Source of the DNA: Ambrosia x helenae
Taxonomy: Eukaryota; Streptophyta; Magnoliopsida; Asterales; Asteraceae
Length of the DNA stretch: 64,000 nt
Assembly: GCA_030844895.1 (NCBI GenBank)
Contig: CM061228.1
Span: forward strand, 53,247,081 to 53,311,080
Direction of reading: 5' to 3'
The position numbers and the translations under genes are program-made. Positions 35,901-47,600 of the stretch are shown here, piece by piece; the stretch's first letter is position 1; each line of letters opens with the position of its first letter. The notes under the pieces were generated by a model. The model was not told where the DNA came from, made no database searches, and saw nothing but the letters and a program-made list of their open reading frames with translations.

Positions 35901-36622
35901 TACTGCAACCTTGTCCTCGATTAAATGTCTAGTATCCTTGGGATCTTATCTAACCCAATACAAAAGGTGATAGACACAACCCATACCAAACATTAACGAC
36001 AAAACCGTCACATGATCTGTCACAAGACATATTCAGGATGTGTAAAGTAAGGGTAAACTTCTAATAACGTTGATCAGGTGTGATTAGCTGTTTACTTTAC
36101 TTTAGTCACCCTAAACACAAGTTATGACCACATTAACAATTCTGCCTACACATTAACACAAATACACATAGTATTTAGCTATTAAACCTTAAGGGTTTGA
36201 GGGAGAAGGGAATTCTACCCTACCTCAAAACATAAGAGCATACACTCCCTATGAATTATTGCAATTAAGCACTCAATAAGAGTAATCATAACATACTCAA
36301 AACAAACTTAGGTATTGGGTTTCCTTCTGACACTTTATGTATCTAAGTGTTCGACAAAAAGCATCCCAACCTATATGTCATGCATTATGCACTACATGAT
36401 AAACTTCCCATACTACATCAAAATGTAAAGGCACTAACCACCCGTTTATGACTTCATGCTATTAAGCATCCAATGAAGTGTAAATATATATATAGACATA
36501 CGTCAAAAATAAGAATTACCTTTTGGCGTGCAGCTACCCAGCAGTTGACATTTCTTAGTAACAGTTTGGTCCCATACCAGATTCGAGTTCGAGCACAAAA
36601 TGCCCGAATCCCTCGAACCATT
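35901..36622 (-). other. Gypsy-3 region between primer site and protease
   Basis: No gag domain, zinc knuckle or long frame seen. The expected gag is either deleted or too decayed to recognise. Confidence 0.45.
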
Positions 36623-36634
36623 GCTCTGATACCA
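36623..36634 (-). other. Gypsy-3 primer binding site
   Basis: TGGTATCAGAGC on the minus strand, three bases from the LTR. Confidence 0.85.
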
Positions 36635-36637
36635 ACT

Positions 36638-39103
36638 TATAAGACCCTCAAAACCGACAGGTCAAACAGTTGGCACTCAAAGACTAAAACCATAATTAAT
36701 ACTTAAGAAGTCTTATTTTATTATCAGAAAACACGCAGCGGAAAGTAAATGTTTAAATTATTCAAACATGAAATTCCCCACAACGGGTCAAAGCATATTT
36801 ATAAAACAAAAACAATAAGTTTAGAAAAGAGTTTTCTAGCAATAAAGTAGTCTCTTCTTATTCGAAATGTCAACCGCCTCTGAGTAGTCCTGCAGCATGC
36901 CAAGGCATCCCTTTTATTCTTCAAATACCTGAAATCAATCTAACGTGTATGCAAAAGTCAGCTACGCTGAGTGAGTTCAAGTTTTGTAAATTTATATAGA
37001 AAAGTAATTTGTCAATTTAAGAATTAACAAAATACCTCAACCTCAGAGTTAACAATAAGCGCAAACCGCCAATTTGTTCCCTAAGCAAAAATGTAAAGTC
37101 TAGAATAAGCGCAATCCGCCTACTTAACATAAGACTTTATTTTAAATCTACAATAAGCGCATTCCGCCTATTTGTCACAAAACTACAACAAGTCTACATA
37201 AGCGCATATTGCCTACTAAAACTCAAACCATAACTATAAATCAGAGCAAACATACAGTAAAACTATCATAGCTCAATTTATAATACCTGGTAACCGTCAT
37301 ATACAGTTTATATATATATATTTATATATATATATATTAACACATTTAACCTAACAAGTATAACTCAAGGCAAGTCCTGATCTAACAAGCAAGGTTTCAA
37401 ATACGTGGCCAATACATTAAGCGCATTCCGCTTATTAAATAAAAAACTTAAGCCATATATTAACACATTAGGCGTATTCCGCATACTTACGTTTCATGCC
37501 AAAAATAATATATATGAGTTCACAAAAATATTTACAACTTTATAAAAATATTTTGACTTCATAAAAATAATCTTGCTAGTTTAGCATGCACATCAGCCCA
37601 AAATATTTAGAAGAACAATAAATAAAAGAGTGGGCTCAAGAACTCACCTCAATAAAACACGTGAATCGCATATGCTAGAGAAACGAGTGAAGATTCTAGT
37701 TATAGGATTCCATCGACAACCCATTCAATTTCATGACGATCTTCACATCCATTCCCGCAATTTAGCATCATCGTTATTTTCTACCAATAAGCCTACTAGT
37801 CACACTAGATTTACTCCATACATGCACGTGCAATAATGGTCCTACATCCCAATCATCCTATTTAGTTATAAAATTCCATGCACACACTCACATTAATTAA
37901 GAATGATACAACATCACGTATGTATGGCATTTTCTTTAGCATATACAATCTCAGGCAACTCCCAAGCTTACCCCATCACTACAACAAGAAACTCCATATA
38001 TCCTCTTATCATGAATTCCACACCATACTTTAAACTTAGCCATGAATGTTTGAAAGCAACACAGCCCCATCATCGAACCATACAGAACCATCCTTACCAG
38101 CAAATTTAAACCCATGTTGATAAGAGTACAACATCTTGTATGTCACCATCTTCCTTATAAGAGTACACTACCATGCGCCTCCTTCAACGGCTTCGTAGCC
38201 ACCGAAAAGCATCAGTGAACCAAAAAAAACACCATCAAACCTATTATACCTTAAACACCGCCCAAGTAACCGTCGCGCACCACCTCCTGCTACGCCATGC
38301 TCGGTCCCTTAACCACTAACCAAACCAAAGCTTGCTGGAACACAACTACCGATTACCACATCACTTCCGGCTCCACCACAGTCATGACTACCACCATCAC
38401 TATCGCTTATGACCACCATAACCACCCCTCGTCACCCTCTTCTTTGCACCACCACAGCAACGTCGTTTACCATCACCTTCATTCACCACCTTTGAAACCT
38501 TAAACAAGCTTCATACGAACCATTAATATATCAGTCATTTATCTCCGATCCAAGCCCAAACCTTAAGCAAACGAAGTACAAGACCAAAGAAAACGAACGG
38601 AGATCATACCTGATTCACTATATGAAATATGCCGGTCGTCACCGGCTTCCACGGACCACCATGATCCTCCAAGAATGAAGTTTGTGGCTGCAATTTTATG
38701 GCTTTTCGATGGAGGGATTGACGAACACGAACTTCCTTCCTTCGTTTGTTTTTTTTTTTGTTGTTTTGCGGCTGTCGAACACCCTGGATCACTTCCTTGT
38801 GATCTAGGGTTCTGCCTTCTTACATAAGACTCATAGTTACATTTAGGGCCCCTCCACTTCCATATGTAGTTAACTTGTTTTCAAAGTTATTAGTTCATCT
38901 TTAGAGAATGACGAGACGAGTCCCTCTAACTTTTTTTTTAAATGGGCTACAACCCGTCAACGGTTCAATTTAAAACAAATAACTGAACCTCTAAGTTAAT
39001 GTAATTAAACCTCACGGGTCGATCCTGTAAAACGTACCCACTTGATAAAAAACTAGCCAGTTGTTTTGTCTAAATAATAAGTGGCAATTTTCGGGATGTT
39101 ACA
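36638..39103 (-). repeat. Gypsy-3 5' LTR (about 2.47 kb)
   Basis: In plus orientation it starts TATAAGACCC, apparently from TGTAAGACCC by one G-to-A change, and ends GGGATGTTACA, where copia-D RNase H resumes. It contains a GCG/CGC repeat array (37053-37490). A host-like CT-rich stretch at 38150-38500 has no convincing gene. Confidence 0.75.
37053..37490. repeat. Dispersed GCGCATTCCGC repeats in gypsy-3 LTR
   Basis: Copies of AATAAGCGCATTCCGCCTA at about 37053, 37104, 37152 and 37198 (period 46-51 bp), then 37417 and 37468. Each is a small inverted repeat; the copy at 37417 has the perfect arms AAGCG/CGCTT. Confidence 0.6.
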
Positions 39104-39573
39104 AGCTTTCAGGTTATTCAGATAGTGATTTTGCTGGCTGTCACACCACAAGAAAGTCCACATCAGGAGGGTGCCAATTTCTAGGGAATGCCTTAGTCTC
39201 CTGGCAAAGCAAAAAGCAGGCAGCTGTTTCAACCTCAACAGCTGAAGCTGAATACATTGCTGCTGCAAGCTGTACAGCCCAACTCATGTGGCTTCAAAAT
39301 CAATTACTGGATTTTGGGATAACTGCACTACAGACTCCACTTATGTTGGATAGTCAAGCTACTGAAAATATCATCAAGAATCCAGTCTCTCATTCCACTA
39401 CCAAACACCTTGACATCAGACATCATTTTGTCAGAGACAGCTATGAAAAAGGTTTGATTTCTCTGCACCATGTTCCAACAGAGGATCAGTTGGCAGATGT
39501 GTTGACAAAAGCTTTAGACACATCTACCTTTACAAATCTGATTTCTAGAATTGGTATGTTAAACATGGATTAA
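39104..39573 (+). pseudogene. Copia-D pol, RNase H end
   Basis: About 155 residues forming the C-terminal RNase H of a copia polyprotein: GYSDSDFAGCHTTRKSTSGG, SWQSKKQAAVSTSTAEAEYI, LDSQATENIIKNP and TKHLDIRHHFVRD, ending in ADVLTKALDT and GMLNMD before TAA. The catalytic Asp, Glu, Asp set is present. Upstream pol is gone, replaced by gypsy-3. The enzyme removes RNA from RNA-DNA hybrids during reverse transcription. Confidence 0.9.
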
Positions 39574-39946
39574 ACAAAAAAAAATTTAAGTAATAAAATG
39601 TTTCAGAAAATCAAAATTTCTCCTTAAAAATAGCTGTTAGGTTGAAAAATCTGTTTCAAACATCTGATCAGATAAAACAACCACTGTTTCATTCATATCC
39701 ATTGTTGGTTGAAAAATCTGTTTCAAAACATCTGATCAGATAAAACAACTGTTTCGCTATATATCTATACTATATCTATACAAAAAAAAATTACAACAGT
39801 TGGTTCCATCAGCTGTTTGCCAAAACAACTGTTCTCCACCAGATTTTTATCCATCAGATGATTGCCACGTCTGCTCCTACAAGCAGAGGTTTGGCCACAC
39901 CAGCGGTTTCTTTTGAGCCTATAAAAACCCTGTTTTACCACAACAG
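39574..39946 (+). promoter_or_regulatory. Copia-D pol-ORF3 spacer with TATA box
   Basis: Contains two direct repeats of about 50 bp (39640-39690 and 39707-39755, both starting GGTTGAAAAATCTG). CCTATAAAAACC (TATA at 39920-39927) lies about 27 bp before the first ATG and 114 bp before the ATG at 40034. The TATA suggests an internal promoter for ORF3. Confidence 0.5.
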
Positions 39947-40033
39947 ATGTTACACTGTCTCATTGTATTCAAAATACTGAAACCGTCTTCTCCATTCTCA
40001 AACCCTCAATCTTCACCTTCGGAATCCATTAAA

Positions 40034-43000
40034 ATGGATCTTCAAGCCAAAGCCACCCACAATTGTCTCCCATATCTGGTTAAAACAGATGATAACATAT
40101 CATTCCATTCCACCATTGACATTCTTCTAAATTCCAAATACATACCCATCTTAACCGCTGACGCCCCCATCTACATTGATACTCTCCAAGAGTTTTGGTT
40201 GAATGCTGAGTTTCTATTGCAAGACAAAAAGCCTACTTCCATTATTTCCAAAATTGGAGAAACAAGTGTCGTCATTACACCTGAAATCATATCCACAACC
40301 TTCTCACTAAATGACCTGGCAGGTAAGGACTCCTTCACAAAAACAGAGCTTCACACTGAGTTTCAAGAACGAGGGTATGATGGTCAGATGACTGGGTCAA
40401 CTCTTTTCAAAAAGTTTTTCCCACCAGTCATGAAATTTTTCTTCCATACCCTTCTTCTATGTGTCTCCGCTAAGTCCACATCCTTCAATGAAATCCCATT
40501 AAGGATACAATATCTGGGTTATGCCATGTTGTCAAACTCTGACTTCAATCTTTCCCAGGGATTGTTCATGGACCTAGTGTCAAATGTGAAAGCAATTAAG
40601 TCTGGGTCAAACAATGCTTTTCTAATTTACCCAAGAATTCTTAGTGTAATCCTACAAAAGGCCTTACCAGAAAAGGTTTTCAAAAAGGGTGAGGCAATGC
40701 AAATGAAAAGCTTAACTGGTGAAACTTTCACTAGAATGCTGGGTGGAAGCACCCAAGAAAAAGTGTCAAAAGTGTCCAAAGTTTTAAAAACACAAACAAA
40801 GAGGACAAAGACAACAACTGTTGCCAAAACCTCTGTTGTAGAGCCCACTGCTCCTGGTGATCATGGCACTACATCCAGTGCTGTGAAACCCACACCAGCC
40901 ACTTCCAAAAGAAAACGTCCATCCACAAAAACCACCACTCAACCACAAATGAGACTTCTGGATGATGAGGTACCAGAAGATAACTCTGTTGCACCACCAA
41001 AGAAACCTGAATCCACTGTTGTTACTTCCTCACAACAGTTGGACATACCTCAACCTGACCAAACTCCTCATGAATCCTCTCAAAAGGATCATGTTGTAAG
41101 CCAAGGGGAAACACATCATGATACATTTGAGTCACTTGGCCAAATGTTCACAAGCCCCTCTCCCAGGGCTAATTCTCTTGTTACTCCTCCACCCTCACCA
41201 TCACATCATGTTCCACAAACCATGCAACCTCTGTTTGAGGCAATTGAGAAATCTCAGGAAAATCCCAGTTCCTCTCTTCCACCTATCACTGAGAGCATAC
41301 CCCCACAAGTAACTGGTCCTGAGAACATTCAATCTGCCATCCCACAAACAGTAGAGGAGGTTACACCACCTGAGTTCAATGCAACTCTAGGTGAGTTTTC
41401 AAGTGGAGCAACCACTACTGATGTAGAGACCATTGTCTCACACCAGGACAGTGGTTACATAGCTAAGACTCCCTTGAAGGCAACAACTGATGAGGCCACT
41501 ATAGTGTCTCCAAAATCAGTTGGAAGTCCCCAGTACCAAGAAAAGGGGGCATCTGATTCACCTATTAGGACTGAATCAGGTAGAACTACCACTGGTAGGG
41601 ACTCAGATGATCCTATTAACTTAGGAGATGGGTCAAAATACCAAGAATTGACGGACAGAGTTCAAGCAATTGAAACCTCTGTAACTGACATCAAATCTGA
41701 TGTCAAGCTTATACTGGGTTCCATAGCAGACCTTTCCAAAAGTCAACCATCAACAGCTGATATAGCTAGTGAGCTATGGAAATCCGTTTCCCCCATCATC
41801 ATAGCTCACAGAAAACTGGCTGATCAGACCCATGAAACATATATGGCTGAAATCAGAAACATGGTGGATGCAAGGTACAAATATACACATGCAAACATTA
41901 AAGCCATCAAAGATCACCTGCTGAAGACCACTGGCTCTGCCCCTACCACCATTCTCAGGGATGAAGATAATGATGTCTTCACGGCTGATGATGCCAAAAA
42001 GGGGGAGAGTGGCAGAGATAGGCTACCAAAGCTAGATCCCTTTGGTTGTCCACCTTCTAAAAAGGGTAAAGCCAAGTCTGCTAACAAACCAGAGGCTAGT
42101 CAAACAGCACCACAACAACAAGAACAACAAGCAACACCATCAGCACCACAACAAACCACTGATAGAAGCAAAGCAGTAGACAACTCTGCAAACAAAGAAG
42201 CTGAAAAGGCTGCTCAGGCCAAACAAAAAAGGGCTGACACCTTGGAAGCTAAAACAGAGTTGTTGGTGAACCTCAAGAAGGAACAACAGCAGGAGGTTGA
42301 AGATGTGGGATCCTCAAAAAGGATGAAAATGCCTGCTAAACATGTTAGAAAACCACCATCTAAGCTAAAAACCTCTGTTGACAAAACCACTGCTGCTACA
42401 ACCACTGCCACCCAAAACACTGAAACCACCCAAAACACTGCTTCCCAAACCACTGCACCTAAACCTACAAGCACATCTAAACATACAACCACCAAACCTA
42501 CACCCAAACCTAAATCACCAACCAAATCCCAAACATCTGCTGGTCCTACTAAAAGGTCAACATATGTTAATCCAACCATTGCTTCCAAATCACCATCCCC
42601 CAAAATCTTGTACAAAAGGAAGAGAAAATCAACCTTTGTTGTACAGGATGAAAACATACACACATCACCAAATACCACCTCAACTGCACAATCCACCCCT
42701 GTTACAGCTATTCCACTTTCATCATTCTCACCACACACATCCAAATTCAGTTCCCATAGACCACCACCAACCATTACACCATTGGTTGTTCAGTATCCCC
42801 TTGAACTTGATCTACTCAAGGGGGAATTACAATCCTTCTACAATACTGAACAACCATCTGACAGATCTTTCCCTTCTCTCCCAAATTTCCCTGTTCCCCT
42901 AAACATTGATACATATCTTAAATACAAGGGTGAACAGGTAGATGCCATCATTAAGGAGAGATGCAAAGGGAAGGATGACAGGACTGCTCAGGGCATCCAT

Positions 43001-43696
43001 TCAGCAGAGCTTAGCAAACTCAGAAGGATTGAGGACTTTGCTAAGACCCTGAGCAACTCCATGTCTTCCATGCCTCTCAGTGTTGACTTGGAAAAGGAGG
43101 TTAAGGATTCTCTTCTGGAACAGATCTTGGCAACCAAGCCATATAAAGCAACCAAAAAGCAGTTTGCTGGTTGGACCACTCATGCACTAAGAGAAGAACT
43201 TTCCAGAATAGAAGAGTTGGCCAAAGACCCCAAAGCTAAAGTCTCTACTCCTAATTTTGGCAAAGGCAGAGACCCAGTCAGAGCCTTAAAGTTTAAAAGA
43301 ATGAGACAAGAGATAGTAGCTGCTAATTATGGGGAGATGAGGTCTGTTTCTAGATGGTCTGAGCTGAGGCTGGTTGAGACATACAAGAGTCTTGAAGAAA
43401 ACAGAAAGAAGGATCCCAGCCTACCTAGAAAACCTGTCTATCCTGATGAGCCACTGATGAAGAAACCCCAGCAGACTTTTACCTTAGACAGCTTACTTGA
43501 AACTTCTGATCTATCAGCTGCTGCAAGAAGACAGTTCAAGAAAAAACGGAAATGTCAGAAGAAGATCAGAAGAAGTTTGCTGATACATTTATCAAAGAAG
43601 GGCTCTCCAATCAGATACATTTCTTCTCTGATCCCACAACAGAGAAACTCAGGGAACTCATTGGAAGACCTCCATCACCTAACTCATCCCAAATAA
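40034..43696 (+). CDS. Copia-D third ORF, unknown function
   Basis: About 1220 codons from the ATG at 40034. An in-frame ATG at 39947 exists but lies where transcription from the TATA at 39920 would begin. The N-terminal 230 residues (THNCLPYL, SFHSTIDILLNS, IYIDTLQEFWLNAEF, YPRILSVI) align in pattern with ORF3 of the Sireviruses (SHNCCAYLGDV, FYQNAKY, YARFLMMI). A long Thr/Ser/Pro/Gln/Lys-rich middle follows, with basic KRKRK near residue 860, then a helical C-terminal region. No signal peptide or membrane segment. It lies between RNase H and the 3' LTR, the place of 'env-like' genes, but does not look like an envelope protein. Confidence 0.75.
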   Translation: MDLQAKATHNCLPYLVKTDDNISFHSTIDILLNSKYIPILTADAPIYIDTLQEFWLNAEFLLQDKKPTSIISKIGETSVVITPEIISTTFSLNDLAGKDSFTKTELHTEFQERGYDGQMTGSTLFKKFFPPVMKFFFHTLLLCVSAKSTSFNEIPLRIQYLGYAMLSNSDFNLSQGLFMDLVSNVKAIKSGSNNAFLIYPRILSVILQKALPEKVFKKGEAMQMKSLTGETFTRMLGGSTQEKVSKVSKVLKTQTKRTKTTTVAKTSVVEPTAPGDHGTTSSAVKPTPATSKRKRPSTKTTTQPQMRLLDDEVPEDNSVAPPKKPESTVVTSSQQLDIPQPDQTPHESSQKDHVVSQGETHHDTFESLGQMFTSPSPRANSLVTPPPSPSHHVPQTMQPLFEAIEKSQENPSSSLPPITESIPPQVTGPENIQSAIPQTVEEVTPPEFNATLGEFSSGATTTDVETIVSHQDSGYIAKTPLKATTDEATIVSPKSVGSPQYQEKGASDSPIRTESGRTTTGRDSDDPINLGDGSKYQELTDRVQAIETSVTDIKSDVKLILGSIADLSKSQPSTADIASELWKSVSPIIIAHRKLADQTHETYMAEIRNMVDARYKYTHANIKAIKDHLLKTTGSAPTTILRDEDNDVFTADDAKKGESGRDRLPKLDPFGCPPSKKGKAKSANKPEASQTAPQQQEQQATPSAPQQTTDRSKAVDNSANKEAEKAAQAKQKRADTLEAKTELLVNLKKEQQQEVEDVGSSKRMKMPAKHVRKPPSKLKTSVDKTTAATTTATQNTETTQNTASQTTAPKPTSTSKHTTTKPTPKPKSPTKSQTSAGPTKRSTYVNPTIASKSPSPKILYKRKRKSTFVVQDENIHTSPNTTSTAQSTPVTAIPLSSFSPHTSKFSSHRPPPTITPLVVQYPLELDLLKGELQSFYNTEQPSDRSFPSLPNFPVPLNIDTYLKYKGEQVDAIIKERCKGKDDRTAQGIHSAELSKLRRIEDFAKTLSNSMSSMPLSVDLEKEVKDSLLEQILATKPYKATKKQFAGWTTHALREELSRIEELAKDPKAKVSTPNFGKGRDPVRALKFKRMRQEIVAANYGEMRSVSRWSELRLVETYKSLEENRKKDPSLPRKPVYPDEPLMKKPQQTFTLDSLLETSDLSAAARRQFKKKRKCQKKIRRSLLIHLSKKGSPIRYISSLIPQQRNSGNSLEDLHHLTHPK

Positions 43697-43959
43697 AAGT
43701 TCATCTCAGCAAATCCACTGACTCAAAAATTCTAAAATGGAAAGTCAACAAAGACAACCATGAATTGACTCTGCTCAGGTCAGATGGAAGAGTTCAGAAA
43801 ATTAGCATGGATGATGCATACAGCCTATGTGCAAATGATCTTCAAACATTGCTAAATCTAGAGCTTGAAAGAGATGAAGAAGACTTATTTGCTCTGAACT
43901 TTGAACTACAATTCAAAGGTCAAATCAGCGAAAGTCTGATGAGGAATAAAGATCAGTAA
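43544..43959 (+). pseudogene. Copia-D third ORF, C-terminal part in shifted frame
   Basis: The protein-like continuation (EEDQKKFADTFIKEGLSNQI, then LKWKVNKDNHELTLL, ISMDDAYSLCANDLQTLLNL) lies in the -1 frame relative to the main ORF. The switch is at the six-A run at 43541-43546. It ends at TAA 43957, 28 bp before the polypurine tract, so it is the natural end of ORF3. A one-base indel in the A run is the simplest cause. Confidence 0.7.
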
Positions 43960-43986
43960 ATAAAGCTGAGTTTTGGCATCATCTGT

Positions 43987-43999
43987 TCTAGGGGGAGAT
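43987..43999 (+). other. Copia-D polypurine tract
   Basis: AGGGGGAGAT directly before the 3' LTR start TGTTGGG at 44000. Confidence 0.9.
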
Positions 44000-44670
44000 T
44001 GTTGGGTCTGCTGACCTGGAGAAGAACAGATGATTGAAAAGCCAAAACATGCTAACAGTTGATCCACACAATAAACAGTCCTTACAACATACTTCTCCCA
44101 AAAGACTGTTGACTCTAACAACTGTTCCATCCAAACAACTGCTGATACAAAGGACTGTTGAATAAACACTGATGAAGAACAACTGCTGATCCAAGTACTG
44201 AAGACTAAAGCACTGCTGGAGCCAACAGCACCTAGGCTCCAGCAGAGGATACAAGACCATCAGAGTTTTCCTACAACAGTAGTTTACCTTCAGTGTTTTC
44301 AATGTAATAGTAGTTTGTAATAGGCAAATGTTTTATGTTTGTTATTCTGTTAGAGGTCACTGTCTTAGGTGACGTCAGCCTAGGTCATCAGTGGTTTAGG
44401 TTTGTCTATAAATAGAACAGTGCTTGTACTGTTCTATTGTATCACACACACAAACATTCTCTCAGACAAACAATCACTGTGTGATCAGGCTGAGGGGAGT
44501 ACTTGTATGATTGTAATCTTTTAGATAAATGAAAGCATTCGATCAGAAAACAATTACTCTCATGTTTTGATTAATAGTTTATCATTCCGCTGCACTTTCC
44601 ATCTATATTCATATCACTCTTATCATTCTTAGTTAAATATAATCAAAACAATCAAACTCAGATCCTAACA
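44000..44670 (+). repeat. Copia-D 3' LTR (671 bp)
   Basis: Nearly identical to 27191-27874. The 13-bp length difference comes from a 12-bp indel near 44145 and one G in a run near 44493. Confidence 0.95.
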
Positions 44671-44675
44671 CCTAT
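44671..44675. repeat. Target site duplication of copia-D, right
   Basis: CCTAT, matching 27186-27190. Confidence 0.95.
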
Positions 44676-47600
44676 ACCATTGGAGAACTTGGGTGATGAT
44701 GAGAAGAAGAAGTTCGCGATCGAGAAAAAGGCGTTTTCTCAATTATCTCAGGCGATCAATACTGACTTGCTACATCAGTTCGGATCGTGTACTACTTCAA
44801 AACAGTTATGGGATATGCTGAAAAACAGGCATGATGGTAATGAAAAAACTAGGAAGCTGAGAATGGAAGAGCTTCGCAAAGAGTTCAAAAATTTTAGTTA
44901 CATGGGAAATGAGACTTTAAAAGAATTGGTTCCAAGGTATTGCCATTTGCTCACAGAGCTTTCGAGCTACGAGATTTGCATACCTATGTCTGAACTGGTG
45001 GATAAATTTGCTGATGCTTTACCACCATATTGGAACCAACACATTGAAGTGTTGAAAGAAAAAGATGCATACCAGTATTGGACTATCAATGAGTTCATAC
45101 AAAAACTGGAGAACAAAGAAATGGAGGAGAATAGGAAAGCAAAGAGAGCACAGATTCCACAGAACCCAGAGTTATATGTGAGTGGTACATCTACTTCTCT
45201 TTCTACTTCTAGCTCTACTTCAAGTGTTGCACCTCATATTGCTTGTGTATCTAATGTTGTTGAACCCACCAAAGCACCAATCAACTATCTTGCCCAAACT
45301 TCATCATACACACCACAATCTTATCAAACACCTAATTTCATTCCACCTTTTTCACCTATGCAACAAGCTGCCTGTTACACTGCCAGTCAACCTCAACAAC
45401 AACCATATAATCCTCACATGAACCAAATGCAGATCACTCAAACACAATCAAACCAAAATCCGATTGTGTTAGAGACTTCTAACCTTAACAATGTTACTGT
45501 TGAGATTGCTCAACAGCATGTAGCATTAGTATCTGCTATGGTTGCATCATACAACGGTTTAGTTGCTAGTCAGATTGGAAACAACAATCTACCCAATGAG
45601 GACTATGCACAAATCGATAAAGAGGAAATGGAGCTTATGGATATACAGTGGGCGTTTGCTAGCATCATGAGAAGAGCCATTGATTTTATCCAGAAAACAG
45701 GGAGAACTGACCTTTCGACTTCTCCAAACACCACTTATGGCTTTAACAAAGCCAAGGTCACATGTTTCAATTGTGGTGAGAAGGGTCATTTCAAGAGAGA
45801 GAGTGTACACAGCTGGCTCAGCAAGGTAATCGAAACCCGTTCAATTCAAGCTACCAAAATCGATAAAACCTAAACCAGAATCAGGTATCATACAACAGTC
45901 CCAACATTTCTAACTTTCAACCTCAAAACAACTACCAGAACTGTCAAAACACACAACAAAATACCAATATTAGACAATCCACATCTCAAAACCAACCACA
46001 ACAGAATCCAAACCGAACCATTGTTCCCATCTCTACACCTAACACTCAAACCCAAACTAAAAACCAGAACCAAGCACTTGTGATCCAAAAAGATGAAGGT
46101 TTTGATTGGACGGGTATGCAATTAGGAGTGGAAGAGATTACTGCAGGAAATGTGGCTTGTGTGGCACAAAAGATGAGTTTGGATGAACATGTGGAGATTG
46201 AAGAAGATGTTGTGACAGAAAAATTGACGGAGTTGAAAATAGAAGAGTTGAATGAGGATGTGATTAATGAGTGTGAAGACAAGAAGTCTGGAATGATTCT
46301 TGATTCTGTCACAGATGTTGGAGAGCAATATGATTCAGCTTACTCGGACATGGAAAGTGATTCTGACTCAGAAGCTAGTGTGAAATCACTAGACGATGAC
46401 ATCGATCAGTTGCTAGCTGAAGCAGATTTCCTTATGACCCACAAGTCGTGCATGGTGGATGATGCCTGCACAAAGATTGACTACTCAAAATTCTTTGCAG
46501 GGAAGGAAGCTCATTTCGCGCTGATGGCAATGACAGAACCACCTAAACCGGTAAGTACTGAATCTCAATCTAAAGTTTGTGTTAAATGTTCTGATTTTGA
46601 TAGATTGACAGAAGAAAATAAGCAAATCAAGGTACAACTTGAGAGTGCTAAAATAAACTGTCAAAATTATCAAAAAGAATCAAAAGAATTCAACAAAGTA
46701 CTTGATGGTTACAAAAATGATGTTTCTGAACTGAAAAAGACTTTGTCTTTAAAGCAACTTGCCATTAACAACTATATAAATGAAATGGAAAACACAAAGT
46801 TAGAAATGGCAACCATCAAGTGCTTCGCTGAAAAAGTGAATAAAAAATTAGAGAGCTATAAGCACATTGCTTATGTAGTTGACCACATCATCAAAGAACC
46901 TTCACAGTCGAGTAGTGCAAACTACAAAGCTGTCCCATCTCCGGTGTTGTTCGAAAATCATAATTTACATGCGATAGCACCGGAGAACATAGTCAAATCT
47001 GACTCCACATCAGATAACGAGTCCAACACATCCAGTGTCGGAGACCCGTATTCTGATGTGAGACCTGTTTTGGGAAACAATGAAGGTGTGGTAGCTGCAG
47101 ATGATTCTGATGAAGAAGATGAACAGTCTGAGACGGTTGTTGAGAAAGAGAGTGATATTCCTGATGAAAATCATATAATCACTACTGAACCAGTCTCACC
47201 ATCTCAGATTGTTCATCCTATGGCTAATGCTCACAGAAAGAATCAACCAGCAAAGAATGTTGCTAAGAAAGTTGAGCAGTCTGTTGATAAAAATGTTGAA
47301 AAGAAAGTGGTTAAGAAAGTTGAGAAAAATGTGGTTAAATCTGTTGAAAAGAAAAATGAAACTAAAACTGAGAAATCAAATGAAGAAAACAATGAATCGT
47401 GTGATAAACCTGTGAAAGTTTTCTATCGAATGCAAGGTTCCGATAACAGTATGTCTGATGACGAATATCCGATTCAATTTGTAAACTATTCTAAAATTGA
47501 AAAGATCTAGCAGGAAAGTACAATTTGGTTTCCAAAACATGAACGAACCAATGATATTCCTCCAGCCATTTTAAAGAAAATTTATTCGGATAATTCTAAA

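Larger units (their letters stand above)
33767..39103 (-). mobile_element. Gypsy-3: degraded Ty3/gypsy element, 3' end lost
   Basis: Minus strand: a full-length LTR at the right (39103-36638), primer site, leader, then protease, reverse transcriptase and RNase H fragments and the start of integrase, ending at the junction with Sirevirus copy 3. The 3' LTR is missing and gag is not recognised. It interrupts copia-D RNase H at 39104. Confidence 0.85.
27191..44670 (+). mobile_element. Copia-D: complete-ended Ty1/copia element with inner deletion
   Basis: Flanked by CCTAT duplications, with two LTRs, a primer site, gag start, RNase H end, a long third ORF, polypurine tract and 3' LTR. The middle is replaced by Sirevirus copy 3 and gypsy-3, with loss of most of pol. 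By eye the LTRs differ by about three substitutions plus a 12-bp and a 1-bp indel over about 670 bp, so the insertion looks recent. Confidence 0.95.

Noticed and set aside
38150..38510. Possible host gene on the plus strand in gypsy-3 LTR
   Set aside because: CT-rich with short frames only; it lies wholly inside the LTR and has no domain.
42214..42774. 186-codon minus-strand frame
   Set aside because: Antisense shadow of the low-complexity Thr/Pro/Lys part of copia-D ORF3.
43535..43560. Programmed -1 frameshift at the A run in copia-D ORF3
   Set aside because: AAAAAAC is present, but the zero-frame phasing does not fit the usual slippery pattern; a one-base indel is simpler.
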